64,000 nt of DNA from Dokdonella_A sp051958935 (GCF_051958935.1 NZ_JBQCFP010000190.1:15576-79575); one strand, 5' to 3'. Shown: positions 16,996 through 25,120, numbered from the stretch's first letter. Notes: generated by a model from the letters alone, not told the origin. Numbers and translations are program-made.

Positions 16996-17682
16996 ATGAC
17001 CTTCGCCATTCCCGCACCGTTCGTGCCGAGCCTGCCGGTCGCCGACGACGACATGCGCTTCCCGATTCGCCGCATCTACTGCATCGGGCGCAACTACGCC
17101 GATCATGCGAAGGAAATGGGCGCGGCGGTCGAACGCTCGCAGCCGATGTTCTTCATGAAACCGGCCGATGCGATCGTCGCCGACGACGGCGACATCGCCT
17201 ACCCGCCCGCCACGGCCGACCTGCACCACGAGGTCGAGATGATCGTCGCGCTCGCGCGCGGCGGCCACGACATCCCGAGCGAGCATGCGCTCGACTGCGT
17301 GTTCGGCTACGGCGTCGGCCTCGACCTCACGCGCCGCGACCTGCAGGCCGCGGCGAAGGCGAAGGGTCATCCGTGGGATGCAGCCAAAGCCTTCGATGCG
17401 TCCGCGCCCGCATCGGCGCTGCGCCGCGTCGCCGACGTCGGCCATCCGCGCCATGCGCGCATTTCGCTCGAGGTCAACGGCGAACTGCGCCAGCAGGCCG
17501 ACATCGCCGACATGGTCTTCGACGTCGCCGCGATCATCCACGAGCTGTCGCGGCTGTGGACGCTCGCGCCCGGCGATCTCGTCTATACCGGCACGCCGGC
17601 CGGCGTCGCCGCGCTGCACCGCGGCGATCGCGTGCATGCGCGCCTCGAAGGCATCGCCGAGCTGGCCGGCCGCATCGTCTGA
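16996..17682 (+). CDS. fumarylacetoacetate hydrolase family protein (fumarylpyruvate hydrolase-like)
   Basis: A 228-residue enzyme of the FAH family. IYCIGRNYADHAKEMG is the family start. The metal-binding carboxylates are E-x-E in HHEVEMIVAL, followed by the D in GYGVGLDLTRRDLQ. GDLVYTGTPAGVA is the C-terminal substrate loop. The small size and the N-terminal RRIYCIGRNY pattern fit the fumarylpyruvate/acylpyruvate hydrolases of aromatic (gentisate) degradation, or the related oxaloacetate decarboxylases; sequence alone does not choose between them. ATG at 16996 is preferred to the longer frame from 16822, which overlaps DUF3052. Confidence 0.88.
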   Translation: MTFAIPAPFVPSLPVADDDMRFPIRRIYCIGRNYADHAKEMGAAVERSQPMFFMKPADAIVADDGDIAYPPATADLHHEVEMIVALARGGHDIPSEHALDCVFGYGVGLDLTRRDLQAAAKAKGHPWDAAKAFDASAPASALRRVADVGHPRHARISLEVNGELRQQADIADMVFDVAAIIHELSRLWTLAPGDLVYTGTPAGVAALHRGDRVHARLEGIAELAGRIV

Positions 17683-17789
17683 TCGCGCCGACCACCTGTT
17701 GCAGCGCGGCGCAGCGCGGCGCGCGAACGGCGTAAAGTGCGCTCGCCGACGTGCCGGCGCCACGTTCCCGACCCCTGGAGGAAACCGCA

Positions 17790-18185
17790 ATGGGCATGCT
17801 TTCCGAATTCAAGGCCTTCGCAATGCGCGGCAACGTGATGGATCTCGCCGTCGGCGTCGTCATCGGTGCCGCCTTCGGCAAGATCGTCACGTCGCTGGTC
17901 GACCAGGTCATCATGCCGCCGATCGGCATGCTCATCGGCGGCGTCGACTTCTCCGCCTACAAGTTCGTGCTGCAACCCGCGGGGCCCGACGGCAAGGGCG
18001 AGGTCGCCCTGCAGTACGGCGCGTTCATCAACACGGTCATCCAGTTCCTCATCGTCGCGCTCGCGATCTTCCTCGTCGTCAAGATCATGAACCGCATGAT
18101 CCGCAAGGAAGAAGCCGCGCCCGCGCCGCCGTCGGCGGAAGTCGTGTTGCTGACCGAGATCCGCGACCTGCTCAAGAAGGGCTGA
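17790..18185 (+). CDS. mscL: large-conductance mechanosensitive channel
   Basis: A 131-residue inner-membrane channel that opens under extreme membrane tension to release osmolytes during hypo-osmotic shock. The N-terminal amphipathic helix FKAFAMRGNVMDLAVGVVIGAAFGKIV includes the pore-lining Gly/Ala/Val face of TM1. The periplasmic loop is FSAYKFVLQPAGPDGKGEVALQYG, and TM2 is FINTVIQFLIVALAIFLVV. The C-terminal bundle EVVLLTEIRDLLKK is typical. A perfect GGAGG lies 9 bases before the ATG. Monocistronic; 125 bases before the M28 peptidase gene. Confidence 0.97.
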   Translation: MGMLSEFKAFAMRGNVMDLAVGVVIGAAFGKIVTSLVDQVIMPPIGMLIGGVDFSAYKFVLQPAGPDGKGEVALQYGAFINTVIQFLIVALAIFLVVKIMNRMIRKEEAAPAPPSAEVVLLTEIRDLLKKG

Positions 18186-18310
18186 GCGGCACCGGTCGTC
18201 GTCACGGCGGCGGCCACCAAGCGGTTCCATCGTTTTCGTGACGTTTGGCCCGCTGCGGTTCCCCGCACGCGGCGCATACTCCCGGTTTACCCTCGACCGG
18301 AGTACCGCCC

Positions 18311-19735
18311 ATGAGTCGCCTGCGCCCGCTCGCCATCGCCCTCCTCCTGTCCTCGGCGCCTGCGCTCGCGGCGGACAAGCCGACCTCGATCGCCGCGGCC
18401 GACCTCGAGCGGGCCGCGCAGCTGCGTGACCAGGCGCTGCAGGACGACACCGCCTACGATTTCGTCGCCGGCATCACCACCGAAGTCGGCGCTCGCCTCG
18501 CCGCCGGCCCGAACGACGAGAAGGGCCGCGACTGGACGATCGCGAAATTCCACGCGCTCGGCTTCGACAAGGTCTGGACCGAACCGGTGACGTACCCAAA
18601 GTGGGTGCGCCGCAGCGAGCATGGCGAAATCCTCGCGCCGCACGCGCAGCCGCTCGTGCTCGCCGCGCTAGGCTACTCGGCCGCGACGCCGGCCGGCGGG
18701 CTCGAAGCCGAGGTCGTCGGCTTCCCGACACTCGACGCGCTCAAGGCCGCCGACCCGGCGAGCCTGCGCGGCAAGATCGTGTTCGTCGGCGCCCGCATGC
18801 AGGCGCATCGCGACGGCCACGACTACGGCATCGGTTCGGCGGTGCGCACGGGGGGACCGGCGATCGCCTCGCACAAGGGTGCGGCCGCCTTCCTGCTGCG
18901 CTCGGCGGGCACCGACAACAACCGCCTGCCGCACACCGGCGTGACCAACTTCACCGGGGCGACGCCGATTCCCGCGGCAGCGTTGTCGGCACCGGACGCC
19001 GACCTGCTCGAGCGCATGCTGGCGGCCGGCAAGCCGGTCACGATCCGCCTCGCGCTCGACTGCGGCATCGAAGGCGAGTACACGGGCGCGAACGTGATCG
19101 CGGAACTGCGCGGTTCCAGGAAGCCCGACGAGTATTTCGTGATGGGCGGCCATCTCGATTCGTGGGACCCCGGCACGGGCGCGATCGACGACGCCGCCGG
19201 CATCGCGATCGCCGCCGGCGCCGCGAAGGTCATCGCGGGATTGCCCAAGCGCCCCGCGCGCAGCATCCGCGTGGTCGCGTTCGCGAACGAGGAATCGGGC
19301 CTGTTCGGCGGCAAGGCGTACGCGCAGGCGCACAAGGCCGAGATCGGCAAGGCCGTGCTCGGTAGCGAGTCGGACGCCGGCGCCGACCGCATCTGGAAGA
19401 TCACCGCGAGCGTGAAGCCGCAGGCACGCGACGCGGTCGCGCAGATCGCCGCGGTGCTGCAGCCGCTCGGCATCGAGTACGACGCGAACGAACCCGGCAA
19501 CGGCGGCTCGGACCTCTCGGCCGTCCACGCGGTCGGCATGGCCGCGGTGTCGCTCCACCAGGACGCGACGCGCTACTTCGACTGGCACCACACCGCCAAC
19601 GACACGCTCGACAAGATCGATCCGCAGCAGCTGCGCCAGAACGTCGCGGCGTACGCGGTCACCGCCTACCTTGCAGCGCAGGCCGAAGGCGACTTCGGCT
19701 CGAAGCCGGGCGCGTGGGCCGACGAGCACGAATGA
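18311..19735 (+). CDS. secreted M28-family zinc aminopeptidase
   Basis: A 474-residue exported peptidase. The signal peptide MSRLRPLAIALLLSSAPALAADK is followed by a PA domain (about 130-260), then the M28 catalytic domain. The visible zinc ligands and catalytic residues are H and D in GGHLDSWDPGTGAIDDAAG, EE in NEESGLFGG, the D in GSESDAGADR, and H in FDWHHTANDT. Such enzymes remove N-terminal residues or act as carboxypeptidase Q-like dipeptidases in the periplasm or outside the cell. The start at 18311 is favoured over 18245 because it places the signal peptide at the N-terminus. Confidence 0.92.
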   Translation: MSRLRPLAIALLLSSAPALAADKPTSIAAADLERAAQLRDQALQDDTAYDFVAGITTEVGARLAAGPNDEKGRDWTIAKFHALGFDKVWTEPVTYPKWVRRSEHGEILAPHAQPLVLAALGYSAATPAGGLEAEVVGFPTLDALKAADPASLRGKIVFVGARMQAHRDGHDYGIGSAVRTGGPAIASHKGAAAFLLRSAGTDNNRLPHTGVTNFTGATPIPAAALSAPDADLLERMLAAGKPVTIRLALDCGIEGEYTGANVIAELRGSRKPDEYFVMGGHLDSWDPGTGAIDDAAGIAIAAGAAKVIAGLPKRPARSIRVVAFANEESGLFGGKAYAQAHKAEIGKAVLGSESDAGADRIWKITASVKPQARDAVAQIAAVLQPLGIEYDANEPGNGGSDLSAVHAVGMAAVSLHQDATRYFDWHHTANDTLDKIDPQQLRQNVAAYAVTAYLAAQAEGDFGSKPGAWADEHE

Positions 19736-19737
19736 CG

Positions 19738-19816
19738 GATGGCGCCGGCGCCCGGCGCCGGCGCATCCCACGCATTGAAAGCAGACGCGCTGCGCGATTT
19801 CCGCACGCGCAGCGCG
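19738..19816. terminator. paired G+C-rich hairpins between convergent genes
   Basis: Two hairpins fill the gap between the M28 peptidase and the convergent methyltransferase. The first, 19738-19767, is a near-perfect palindrome (GATGGCGCCGGCG ... CGCCGGCGCATC). The second has a perfect 11-bp stem CGCGCTGCGCG / CGCGCAGCGCG (19786-19796 and 19806-19816) around a 9-base loop. There is no T-run on either side, so classic intrinsic termination is uncertain; a transcription block between converging genes is the likely role. Confidence 0.5.
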
Positions 19817-19840
19817 AGGGTTCCGGAACGCTCCGCGGCC

Positions 19841-20812
19841 TCAGGCCCGCGACTGGCGCCAGTATTCGCCGAGCAGCACCGCTACGCTGGCCGCGACATT
19901 GAGACTCTCGATCGCGCCGCTGCCGGGAATCGTGAGGCGCAGGTCGGCGCTGCCGATCATCGCCTCGCTCATGCCCTCGCCTTCCGCGCCGAGCACGAAT
20001 ACGAGCCGCCGCGGCAATGCCGTCGAGTACAGCGGCGAGCCGTCGCGCGGCACGGTCGCGGCGAGCACGTAGCCACGCGCGTGCAGTTCGCGGAGCGCAT
20101 GCTGCGCATCGCCCGCCTGCACCAGCGGCACGGCCTCCGCCGCGCCTTCGGCGACGCGCGCCGCGGCGCCGGACACGTCGAGGCCGGCCTGCGCCGGCAC
20201 GATCACGCCGCCGACGCCGAAATGCGCCGCGCTGCGCAGCAGCGCACCGAGATTGTGCGGATTGCCGACGCCGTCGAGCCAGAGCAGCAACGATGCCTCG
20301 GGCGCGTGCGGCTGCGCGTCGAGCAGCGCGGCCAGTGCGGGCGGATCCGGACGCAGCAGGTCGAAGCACACCCCCTCGTGATGGCGCGAAGCGGTCAGGC
20401 GATCGAGGTCCGCCGTTTCGACCACGCGATAGCCGATGCGGTGCTGCACGCACCAGGCGAGCACGGCCTTGAGCGCGCCGATGCGCGCTTCGGTGAGATA
20501 CACCTTGCGCAGCGCCTCGGGCCGCCGCGCGAACGCGGCGAGGCAGGCGTTGAGTCCGTACAGGCGCTGTTCGCGCGACGCTGGCTCGCGCGCGGGCGCG
20601 GGTTCGCCCGCATGCAGGGTTGGGGAACGACGTGGGTCACGCGCGGGCGGCGGCGGATCGCGCCGCGCGTCGCGGCGTTCGACATCGCGCTCCGCGCGTG
20701 GACGCGCGCCCGGCGTGCGCCCCGCCAGCGCTTCGCGCTCACGCTTCGACGGCCGGTCGGTGCGTGGCTTGGCGCCCGCCCAGGGAGAATCGGTCCGCGT
20801 GTCCTTGGCCAT
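19841..20812 (-). CDS. SPOUT-family rRNA/tRNA methyltransferase (TrmH/YfiF-like)
   Basis: A 323-residue protein. The first 85 residues are Arg/Pro/Asp-rich and disordered, followed by a SpoU substrate-binding domain (REQRLYGLNACLAAFARRPEALRKVYLTE, about 80-155). The SPOUT catalytic domain follows with its three motifs: GNPHNLGALLRSA, LVFVLGAEGEGMSE and LTIPGSGAIESLNVAASVAVLLGE. The SAM-dependent enzyme methylates a ribose 2'-O of rRNA or tRNA. The long basic N-terminal extension recalls E. coli YfiF more than RlmB. Exact target unknown. Convergent with the M28 gene and probably co-transcribed after the GNAT gene (gap 10 bases). Confidence 0.85.
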   Translation of the reverse strand: MAKDTRTDSPWAGAKPRTDRPSKREREALAGRTPGARPRAERDVERRDARRDPPPPARDPRRSPTLHAGEPAPAREPASREQRLYGLNACLAAFARRPEALRKVYLTEARIGALKAVLAWCVQHRIGYRVVETADLDRLTASRHHEGVCFDLLRPDPPALAALLDAQPHAPEASLLLWLDGVGNPHNLGALLRSAAHFGVGGVIVPAQAGLDVSGAAARVAEGAAEAVPLVQAGDAQHALRELHARGYVLAATVPRDGSPLYSTALPRRLVFVLGAEGEGMSEAMIGSADLRLTIPGSGAIESLNVAASVAVLLGEYWRQSRA

Positions 20813-20822
20813 CTTCGTCTGC

Positions 20823-21428
20823 TCAGTCCCGTTCGCCGCGCGCGGTCATTGTCGCAGGTTCGCCGGGCGCCGCCGCGGCACCGAGTTCGCTGCGCACGCG
20901 CGCGTACATGACGATGTCGAGCAGCTCGCCGCGCTTGACCACCGCCGACTTGTGCACACCCTCGCGCTCGAACCCGGCTTTCTCGAGCACGCGCATCGAA
21001 GCCGGATTGTTCGCATAGACCGTCGCGTAAAGGCGATGCAGGCGGAAAGCCTCCATCGCGCGCGGCGCGAACGCGGCGACGATCGCGCTCATCAGCCCGC
21101 GCCCCCAGTAATGCCGCCCGAGCCAATAGCCGAGTTCCGCCGAATGGCGATGCACATCGGTGCCCGGATGCAGGCTCACGCCCCCGACCGCGGCGCCATC
21201 GAGTTCGATTGCCCAGGCGCGATCGGATTCGTCGACCGCACGCGCGAGCCACGCGCGCCCGTCGTCACCCGTGTACGGGTACGGAAAGCGGTCGCGCAGC
21301 CCGCGCGACACGTCGGCGTGGCTCGCATTCGCGACGAGGCTGTCGAGATCATCCGTCCGCCACGGCCGCAGGAGCGCAGGGCCGCAGTCGAGGTGAGGCA
21401 GTGGGAGGTCGGCGAGCGCGGTGGGCAT
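20823..21428 (-). CDS. GNAT family N-acetyltransferase (RimJ/RimL-like)
   Basis: A 201-residue acetyltransferase. LRPWRTDDLDSLVANASHADVSRGLRDRF is the N-terminal substrate-side region of RimJ/RimL-like enzymes. AELGYWLGRHYWGRGLMSAIV is the beta4 / acetyl-CoA pyrophosphate loop (motif A, here R-x-x-W-G-R-G). LYATVYANNPASMRVLEKAGFEREG is motif B. It could acetylate a protein N-terminus, an amino acid or an antibiotic; the target is not predictable. It lies 10 bases upstream of the methyltransferase gene on the same strand. Confidence 0.85.
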   Translation of the reverse strand: MPTALADLPLPHLDCGPALLRPWRTDDLDSLVANASHADVSRGLRDRFPYPYTGDDGRAWLARAVDESDRAWAIELDGAAVGGVSLHPGTDVHRHSAELGYWLGRHYWGRGLMSAIVAAFAPRAMEAFRLHRLYATVYANNPASMRVLEKAGFEREGVHKSAVVKRGELLDIVMYARVRSELGAAAAPGEPATMTARGERD

Positions 21429-21436
21429 GGGCGGAC

Positions 21437-21476
21437 TGATGGCTGATGGCTGAGGGCCGAGCTGAGGACTGAGGAC
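21437..21476. repeat. heptamer microsatellite TGA[GT]G[GA]C
   Basis: Five heptamers, TGATGGC twice, TGAGGGC, then after a 5-base break TGAGGAC twice, upstream of the GNAT start. The same unit occurs at 14286-14311. The gap up to the emrB stop continues with no gene and ends in the CCCTCG repeat. Confidence 0.65.
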
Positions 21477-21571
21477 TGAAAAAGCATCGCACTGCGCGAC
21501 ACGATGGGGAACCGGCCTGGCGCACGCCGAGCGGCGCCGTTCACGGCGCGCTCTTCAGCCCAGGGCCCCAG

Positions 21572-21604
21572 CCCTCGCCCTCGCCCTCGCCCTCGCCCTC
21601 GCCC
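21572..21604 (-). repeat. CCCTCG hexamer repeat, G-quadruplex-forming on the emrB sense strand
   Basis: Five perfect CCCTCG units plus a partial one run directly into the emrB stop codon at 21605-21607. On the minus strand, the sense strand of emrB, this reads GGG(CGAGGG) repeated: six G3 tracts with 3-base loops, the textbook G-quadruplex pattern, beginning right after the stop. Confidence 0.8.
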
Positions 21605-23134
21605 TCAATGATCCGCCACCACCGCCGGCGCCGCGCCGCGCCGCACGGGCTTCAGCAACAGCAGCAACGGCATCGCCACCACCGTCATCACCATCATCAG
21701 CCAGAAGTCGTCGAGGAACGCGATCGCGCTCGCCTGCCGCGTGACTTCGCCGTTGAGCGCGGCGAGGTTGGCGGCACCGTGGCCGAGTGCCGCGGCGAGC
21801 TGCGCGGCGTTGTCGCCGTATGGCGTGAGGCGCGCGGCGATTTCGGCATGGTTGAGCTGGGTGTTGCGCGAGAGCAGGGTCATCACGATCGAGATGCCCA
21901 CGCTCGAGCCGATGTTGCGCATGAGGCTGAAGATGCCCGCGGCCTCGGTGCGCGCGGCCATCGGCAGGGTCGAATAGGCGATCGTCGAGATCGGCACGAA
22001 CACGAGGCCGAGGCCGAGTCCCTGCACGACCCCCGTGCCGACGATCGTCGACTGCGGCACGTCGAGGTTGAAACGCGTCATCATCCACAGCGAATACGCG
22101 GTGAGCAGCATGCCGATGCCGGCGAGCACGCGCGCGTCCGCACCGCGAGCGAGCAGGCGCCCGACCAGCATCATCGCGATCAGCGTGCCGACGCCGCGCG
22201 GCGCGAGCAGCAGGCCGGTCGTCACGACCGGATAGTTCATGAGGCCCTGCAGGAACGGCGGCAACAGCGCCATCGTCGCGAACAGCACGACGCCGAGCAC
22301 GAAGATGAAGAGGTTGCTCGCGAGGAAATTGCGATCGGCGAACAAGCCGAGGTCGAGGAAGGGCTTGGCACTGAATTTCCAGTGCACGGCATAGAGGTAG
22401 AAGCCGAGGAACGCGAGGGCGGCTTCGATCTGGATCTCGACCGAGCCGAACCAGTCCTGCTGCTCACCGCGGTCGAGGAACAGCTGCAGCGCGCCGATAC
22501 CGATCGCGAGGAACGCGAAACCGCGCCAGTCGAAGCGCGACACGCGCGTCTCGTCGGTCGGCAGGCTCGCGGCGACGCCGAACAGCGCGAGCGCGCCGAT
22601 CGGCACGTTGATGAGGAACACCCAGTGCCAGCTGTAGCTGTCGGTGAGCCAGCCCCCGAGCGGCGGCCCGAGGATCGGCCCGACCATCACGCCCATGCCC
22701 CACAGCGCCATGGCCGCGCCGTGCTTCTCGCGCGGATAGACATCGAGCAGGGTCGACTGCGACAACGGCACGAGCGCCGCGCCGAACAGGCCCTGCAGCA
22801 GGCGGAACGCGACCATCGCGCCGATGCTCGTCGCCATGCCGCAGAGCACCGAGGCGAACGTGAAACCCGCGATCGCGATAAGCATCAGGCGGAGGCTCCA
22901 AATCACCGAGGCGAGCCAGCCGGTCGCCGGCGTCGCGATCGCGGCGGCGACGATGTAGGAGGTCAGCACCCAGGAGATCTGGTCCTGCGTCGCCGACAAC
23001 GTGCCCTGCATGTTCGGCAAGGCGACGTTCGCGATCGTCGTGTCGAGCGCCTGCATCAGCGTCGCGAGCATCACCGACACGACCAGGAGGCCGCGGTTGG
23101 CGACTTCGCGATGGGTCTGGTCGACGGCGCTCAC
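21605..23134 (-). CDS. emrB: MFS multidrug exporter, EmrB/QacA (DHA2) type
   Basis: A 509-residue inner-membrane transporter of the 14-helix DHA2 drug:proton antiporter family. LMQALDTTIANVALPNMQG is the DHA2 motif D in helix 1. YIVAAAIATPATGWLAS and GAALVPLSQSTLLDVYPREKHGAAMALWGMGVMVGPILGPPLGGWL hold the helix 4-5 motif C (GxxxGPxxGG). It pairs with EmrA to push hydrophobic compounds through an outer-membrane duct. No ATG fits, so the start is probably GTG at 23134, five bases after the stop of the small ORF. Its mRNA ends in the G-tract repeat. Confidence 0.9.
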   Translation of the reverse strand: MSAVDQTHREVANRGLLVVSVMLATLMQALDTTIANVALPNMQGTLSATQDQISWVLTSYIVAAAIATPATGWLASVIWSLRLMLIAIAGFTFASVLCGMATSIGAMVAFRLLQGLFGAALVPLSQSTLLDVYPREKHGAAMALWGMGVMVGPILGPPLGGWLTDSYSWHWVFLINVPIGALALFGVAASLPTDETRVSRFDWRGFAFLAIGIGALQLFLDRGEQQDWFGSVEIQIEAALAFLGFYLYAVHWKFSAKPFLDLGLFADRNFLASNLFIFVLGVVLFATMALLPPFLQGLMNYPVVTTGLLLAPRGVGTLIAMMLVGRLLARGADARVLAGIGMLLTAYSLWMMTRFNLDVPQSTIVGTGVVQGLGLGLVFVPISTIAYSTLPMAARTEAAGIFSLMRNIGSSVGISIVMTLLSRNTQLNHAEIAARLTPYGDNAAQLAAALGHGAANLAALNGEVTRQASAIAFLDDFWLMMVMTVVAMPLLLLLKPVRRGAAPAVVADH

Positions 23135-23139
23135 GACGA

Positions 23140-23349
23140 TCAGCGCAGCGCGTCGCCGAGCGTGCTCGCGTGGCGCGTGAACGCGTCGCGGGCGATGCGG
23201 CGCGCGATTTCGCGATAGACCGGCGTCAGCTCGCCGGTGCGATCGGTGAAGGCGAATTCGACGTCGAGCGCGGCAGCGGCAGGCAGCGGCGCGGCGTGCG
23301 GCCACGCGATGGTGTCGCTCAGGGGTTCGTAGCTCTGTTCACGAAACAT
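23140..23349 (-). CDS. small conserved-looking ORF between emrA and emrB
   Basis: A 69-residue ORF (MFREQSYEPLSDTIAWP...) within the emr operon. It ends 5 bases before the likely emrB start and begins 64 bases after the emrA stop. Composition is that of a real protein: an acidic/aromatic N-terminal part, and an amphipathic Arg-rich helix YREIARRIARDAFTRHA. There is no signal peptide or membrane segment, and no good Shine-Dalgarno. I do not recognise the family. Its tight spacing suggests translational coupling to emrB. It could be an untranslated spacer that happens to be open, which G+C-rich DNA makes possible. Confidence 0.45.
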   Translation of the reverse strand: MFREQSYEPLSDTIAWPHAAPLPAAAALDVEFAFTDRTGELTPVYREIARRIARDAFTRHASTLGDALR

Positions 23350-23413
23350 GGTGGATGTCCGTTCGGTTCGGGGTGGGTATGCGGGGCCGTCTTGGCGCGG
23401 CCTTTCGTTCGGT

Positions 23414-24529
23414 TCACGGCGCCTGTGCGACGCTCGTGCGTGGCTCCGGATCAGGGCCCTGCCAGCGGCCGATCACCGAGTTCTGCTTGCCGGTGTCGAT
23501 CTCGACCACCGCGCTCATGCCCGCGCGCAGGATCATCCCGTCCTGCGGCGCGGCCGCGAGGGCGAGGCGCACCGGGATGCGCTGCACGATCTTCACCCAG
23601 TTGCCGGTGGCGTTCTGCGCGGGTAGCAGCGAGAACTCCGAGCCCGACGCCGGGCTGATCGAAGCGACGCGCGCCTGCCACTTGTGGCCGGGGAACGTGT
23701 CGACCTCGATCGTCGCGGGCTGGCCGACGACGACGTGGGTGAGATCGGTTTCCTTGAAGTTCGCGTCGACCCACAACGTGTTCGCGACGAGCGGCATCGC
23801 CGCCTGGCCGACCGCGAGGAAATCGCCCGGCTGCAGCGTGGTCTTGCCGATCGTGCCGTCCATCGGCGCGCGTACGGTCGCATGTTCGAGATCGAGCTTG
23901 GCCTGCGCGAGCTGCGCGAGCGCGAGCTTGTAGCCTGCGAGCTGCTCGTCGGGCGTGCTCGGCAGGCCGCCGAGCATGTTCTGCGCCTTGCTCAGTGCGG
24001 CATTGTTCGAGTCCTGCTTCGCCCGCGCGGCCGCGAGGTTGTTCGCGGCGTCGTCGAGCGCCGCCTGCGCGACGAGGCCGCGCTCGCGCAATTCCTTCAT
24101 GCGCGCGAACTGCTGCTTCTTGTAGTCGAGGTCGGCCGCCGAGGAGCGCACGTCGGCCTGCGCCGCGTTGTAGCCGCTGCGCGCGGCATCGAGCAGGCTC
24201 TGCACCGATTCGACCTGCGCCTGCATGCGCGCCGCGGCGATCTGGAGGGGTTCCGGATCGATGCGGAACAGCACGTCACCCTTGTGCACGACCTGGTTCT
24301 CGCGCACGGCGACCTCGACCACGCGCCCGCCGACCTGCGGCGCGATCGTCACGCGATCGGCCTGCACGTAGGCATTGTCGGTCGAGGCGTAGCGACCCGA
24401 GGTGAGATAGAGGAACGCGCCTGCACCGAGCACGAGCGCGGGCCCGGCGATCCAGAGCGTCGTGCGCAACCAGCTGCGCTTGCGCGGCGCGGGGGCGGAG
24501 GTGTCGATCTGCGGCTGCTTGTCGGTCAT
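23414..24529 (-). CDS. emrA: multidrug efflux adaptor, EmrA type
   Basis: A 371-residue periplasmic adaptor. A short cytoplasmic tail is followed by one membrane anchor (TTLWIAGPALVLGAGAFLYL, about 24-43). TDNAYVQADRVTIAPQVGGRVVEVAVRENQVVHKGDVLFRID is the lipoyl half-motif typical of EmrA/HlyD (cited in part). A coiled coil of about 110 residues follows, then ATVRAPMDGTIGKTTLQPGDFL and the LWVDANFKETDLTHVVVGQ beta-barrel. With EmrB and an outer-membrane factor it forms a tripartite pump. The ATG overlaps the emrR stop by 4 bases (ATGA), so translation is coupled and expression follows the repressor. Confidence 0.93.
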   Translation of the reverse strand: MTDKQPQIDTSAPAPRKRSWLRTTLWIAGPALVLGAGAFLYLTSGRYASTDNAYVQADRVTIAPQVGGRVVEVAVRENQVVHKGDVLFRIDPEPLQIAAARMQAQVESVQSLLDAARSGYNAAQADVRSSAADLDYKKQQFARMKELRERGLVAQAALDDAANNLAAARAKQDSNNAALSKAQNMLGGLPSTPDEQLAGYKLALAQLAQAKLDLEHATVRAPMDGTIGKTTLQPGDFLAVGQAAMPLVANTLWVDANFKETDLTHVVVGQPATIEVDTFPGHKWQARVASISPASGSEFSLLPAQNATGNWVKIVQRIPVRLALAAAPQDGMILRAGMSAVVEIDTGKQNSVIGRWQGPDPEPRTSVAQAP

Positions 24530-24993
24530 GACGCTTCCCGTTGTTCGTGGGCCGGCTCGTCGTCGAGCGCGACCAGGTTGTCCTTGAGCCGCGCGAGCAC
24601 GCGCAGCAATGCTTCGAAGTCGGCGGGCGCGACGCCGCGCAACGCTTCCTCGCGCAGGGCGGCACCGATCACTTCCATCTCGTCGACGATCGCGTGTGCC
24701 TTCGCCGTGAGGTGCAGGCGCCAGCGTCGGCGGTCGGCCGGGTCGGCACGGCGTTGGACGAAACCGGTCTTCTCGAGGCGGTCGACGACGCGACCGACCG
24801 GGATTGGCTCCATGTCGAGGTATTCGGCGAGTTCCGCCTGGCTGAGGCCCTCATGGCGCCCGATCACCTTGAGCGCGCGCCACTGCGCACGCGTCAGTTC
24901 AAGCCGGGTCGCGCGGCGATCGAAATGCTTGCGCATGAGCCGCGTGACGTCGTGCAGCAGGTAGGCGAAGGTGTTGTCGGTGGTCTTGATCAT
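24526..24993 (-). CDS. MarR-family repressor of the emr operon
   Basis: A 155-residue winged-helix regulator. LTRAQWRALKVIGRHEGLSQAELAEYLDMEPIPVGRVVDRLEKTGFVQRRADPADRRRWRLHLT (quoted in pieces: helix 3-4 HTH at about 45-80, wing DPADRRRWRLHL) is the MarR core. It is first in emrR-emrA-orf-emrB and overlaps emrA by 4 bases. A 24-base AT-rich inverted repeat overlapping its own -10 lies just upstream, so it very likely represses its own operon and is released by a phenolic or uncoupler-like ligand, as E. coli EmrR is. The functional name is inferred from context. Confidence 0.9.
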   Translation of the reverse strand: MIKTTDNTFAYLLHDVTRLMRKHFDRRATRLELTRAQWRALKVIGRHEGLSQAELAEYLDMEPIPVGRVVDRLEKTGFVQRRADPADRRRWRLHLTAKAHAIVDEMEVIGAALREEALRGVAPADFEALLRVLARLKDNLVALDDEPAHEQREAS

Positions 24994-25003
24994 GATGGCT
25001 GCG

Positions 25004-25030
25004 AATATTATGTCCTAGGCAATATAATTT
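25004..25030 (-). promoter_or_regulatory. MarR-type operator upstream of emrR
   Basis: AT-rich imperfect palindrome ATATTAT-GT-CCTAGG-CA-ATATAAT centred on CCTAGG, about 10-35 bases before the emrR ATG. It is the most AT-rich spot for hundreds of bases and overlaps the -10 of the promoter at 25021-25048, the expected arrangement for autorepression. Length and spacing suit a MarR dimer. Confidence 0.7.
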
Positions 25031-25048
25031 CAATACCTGACGGTACAA
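25021..25048 (-). promoter_or_regulatory. sigma-70 promoter of the emr operon
   Basis: On the minus strand TTGTAC (plus bases 25043-25048), a 16-base spacer, then TATATT (plus 25021-25026). Both hexamers are close to the sigma-70 consensus, and the -10 lies within the palindromic operator. Confidence 0.65.
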
Positions 25049-25120
25049 ATTATTTGCAGTGCAGCAAAGCGGCATTCTCCCTTGCAGAACAGTGGCTTGT
25101 TGGAAGACCCGAGCAAATGG

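Noticed and set aside
15059..16999. 646-codon plus-strand ORF opposite the adaptor gene
   Set aside because: Antisense to the MacA-like adaptor; low-complexity Arg/Asp/His composition.
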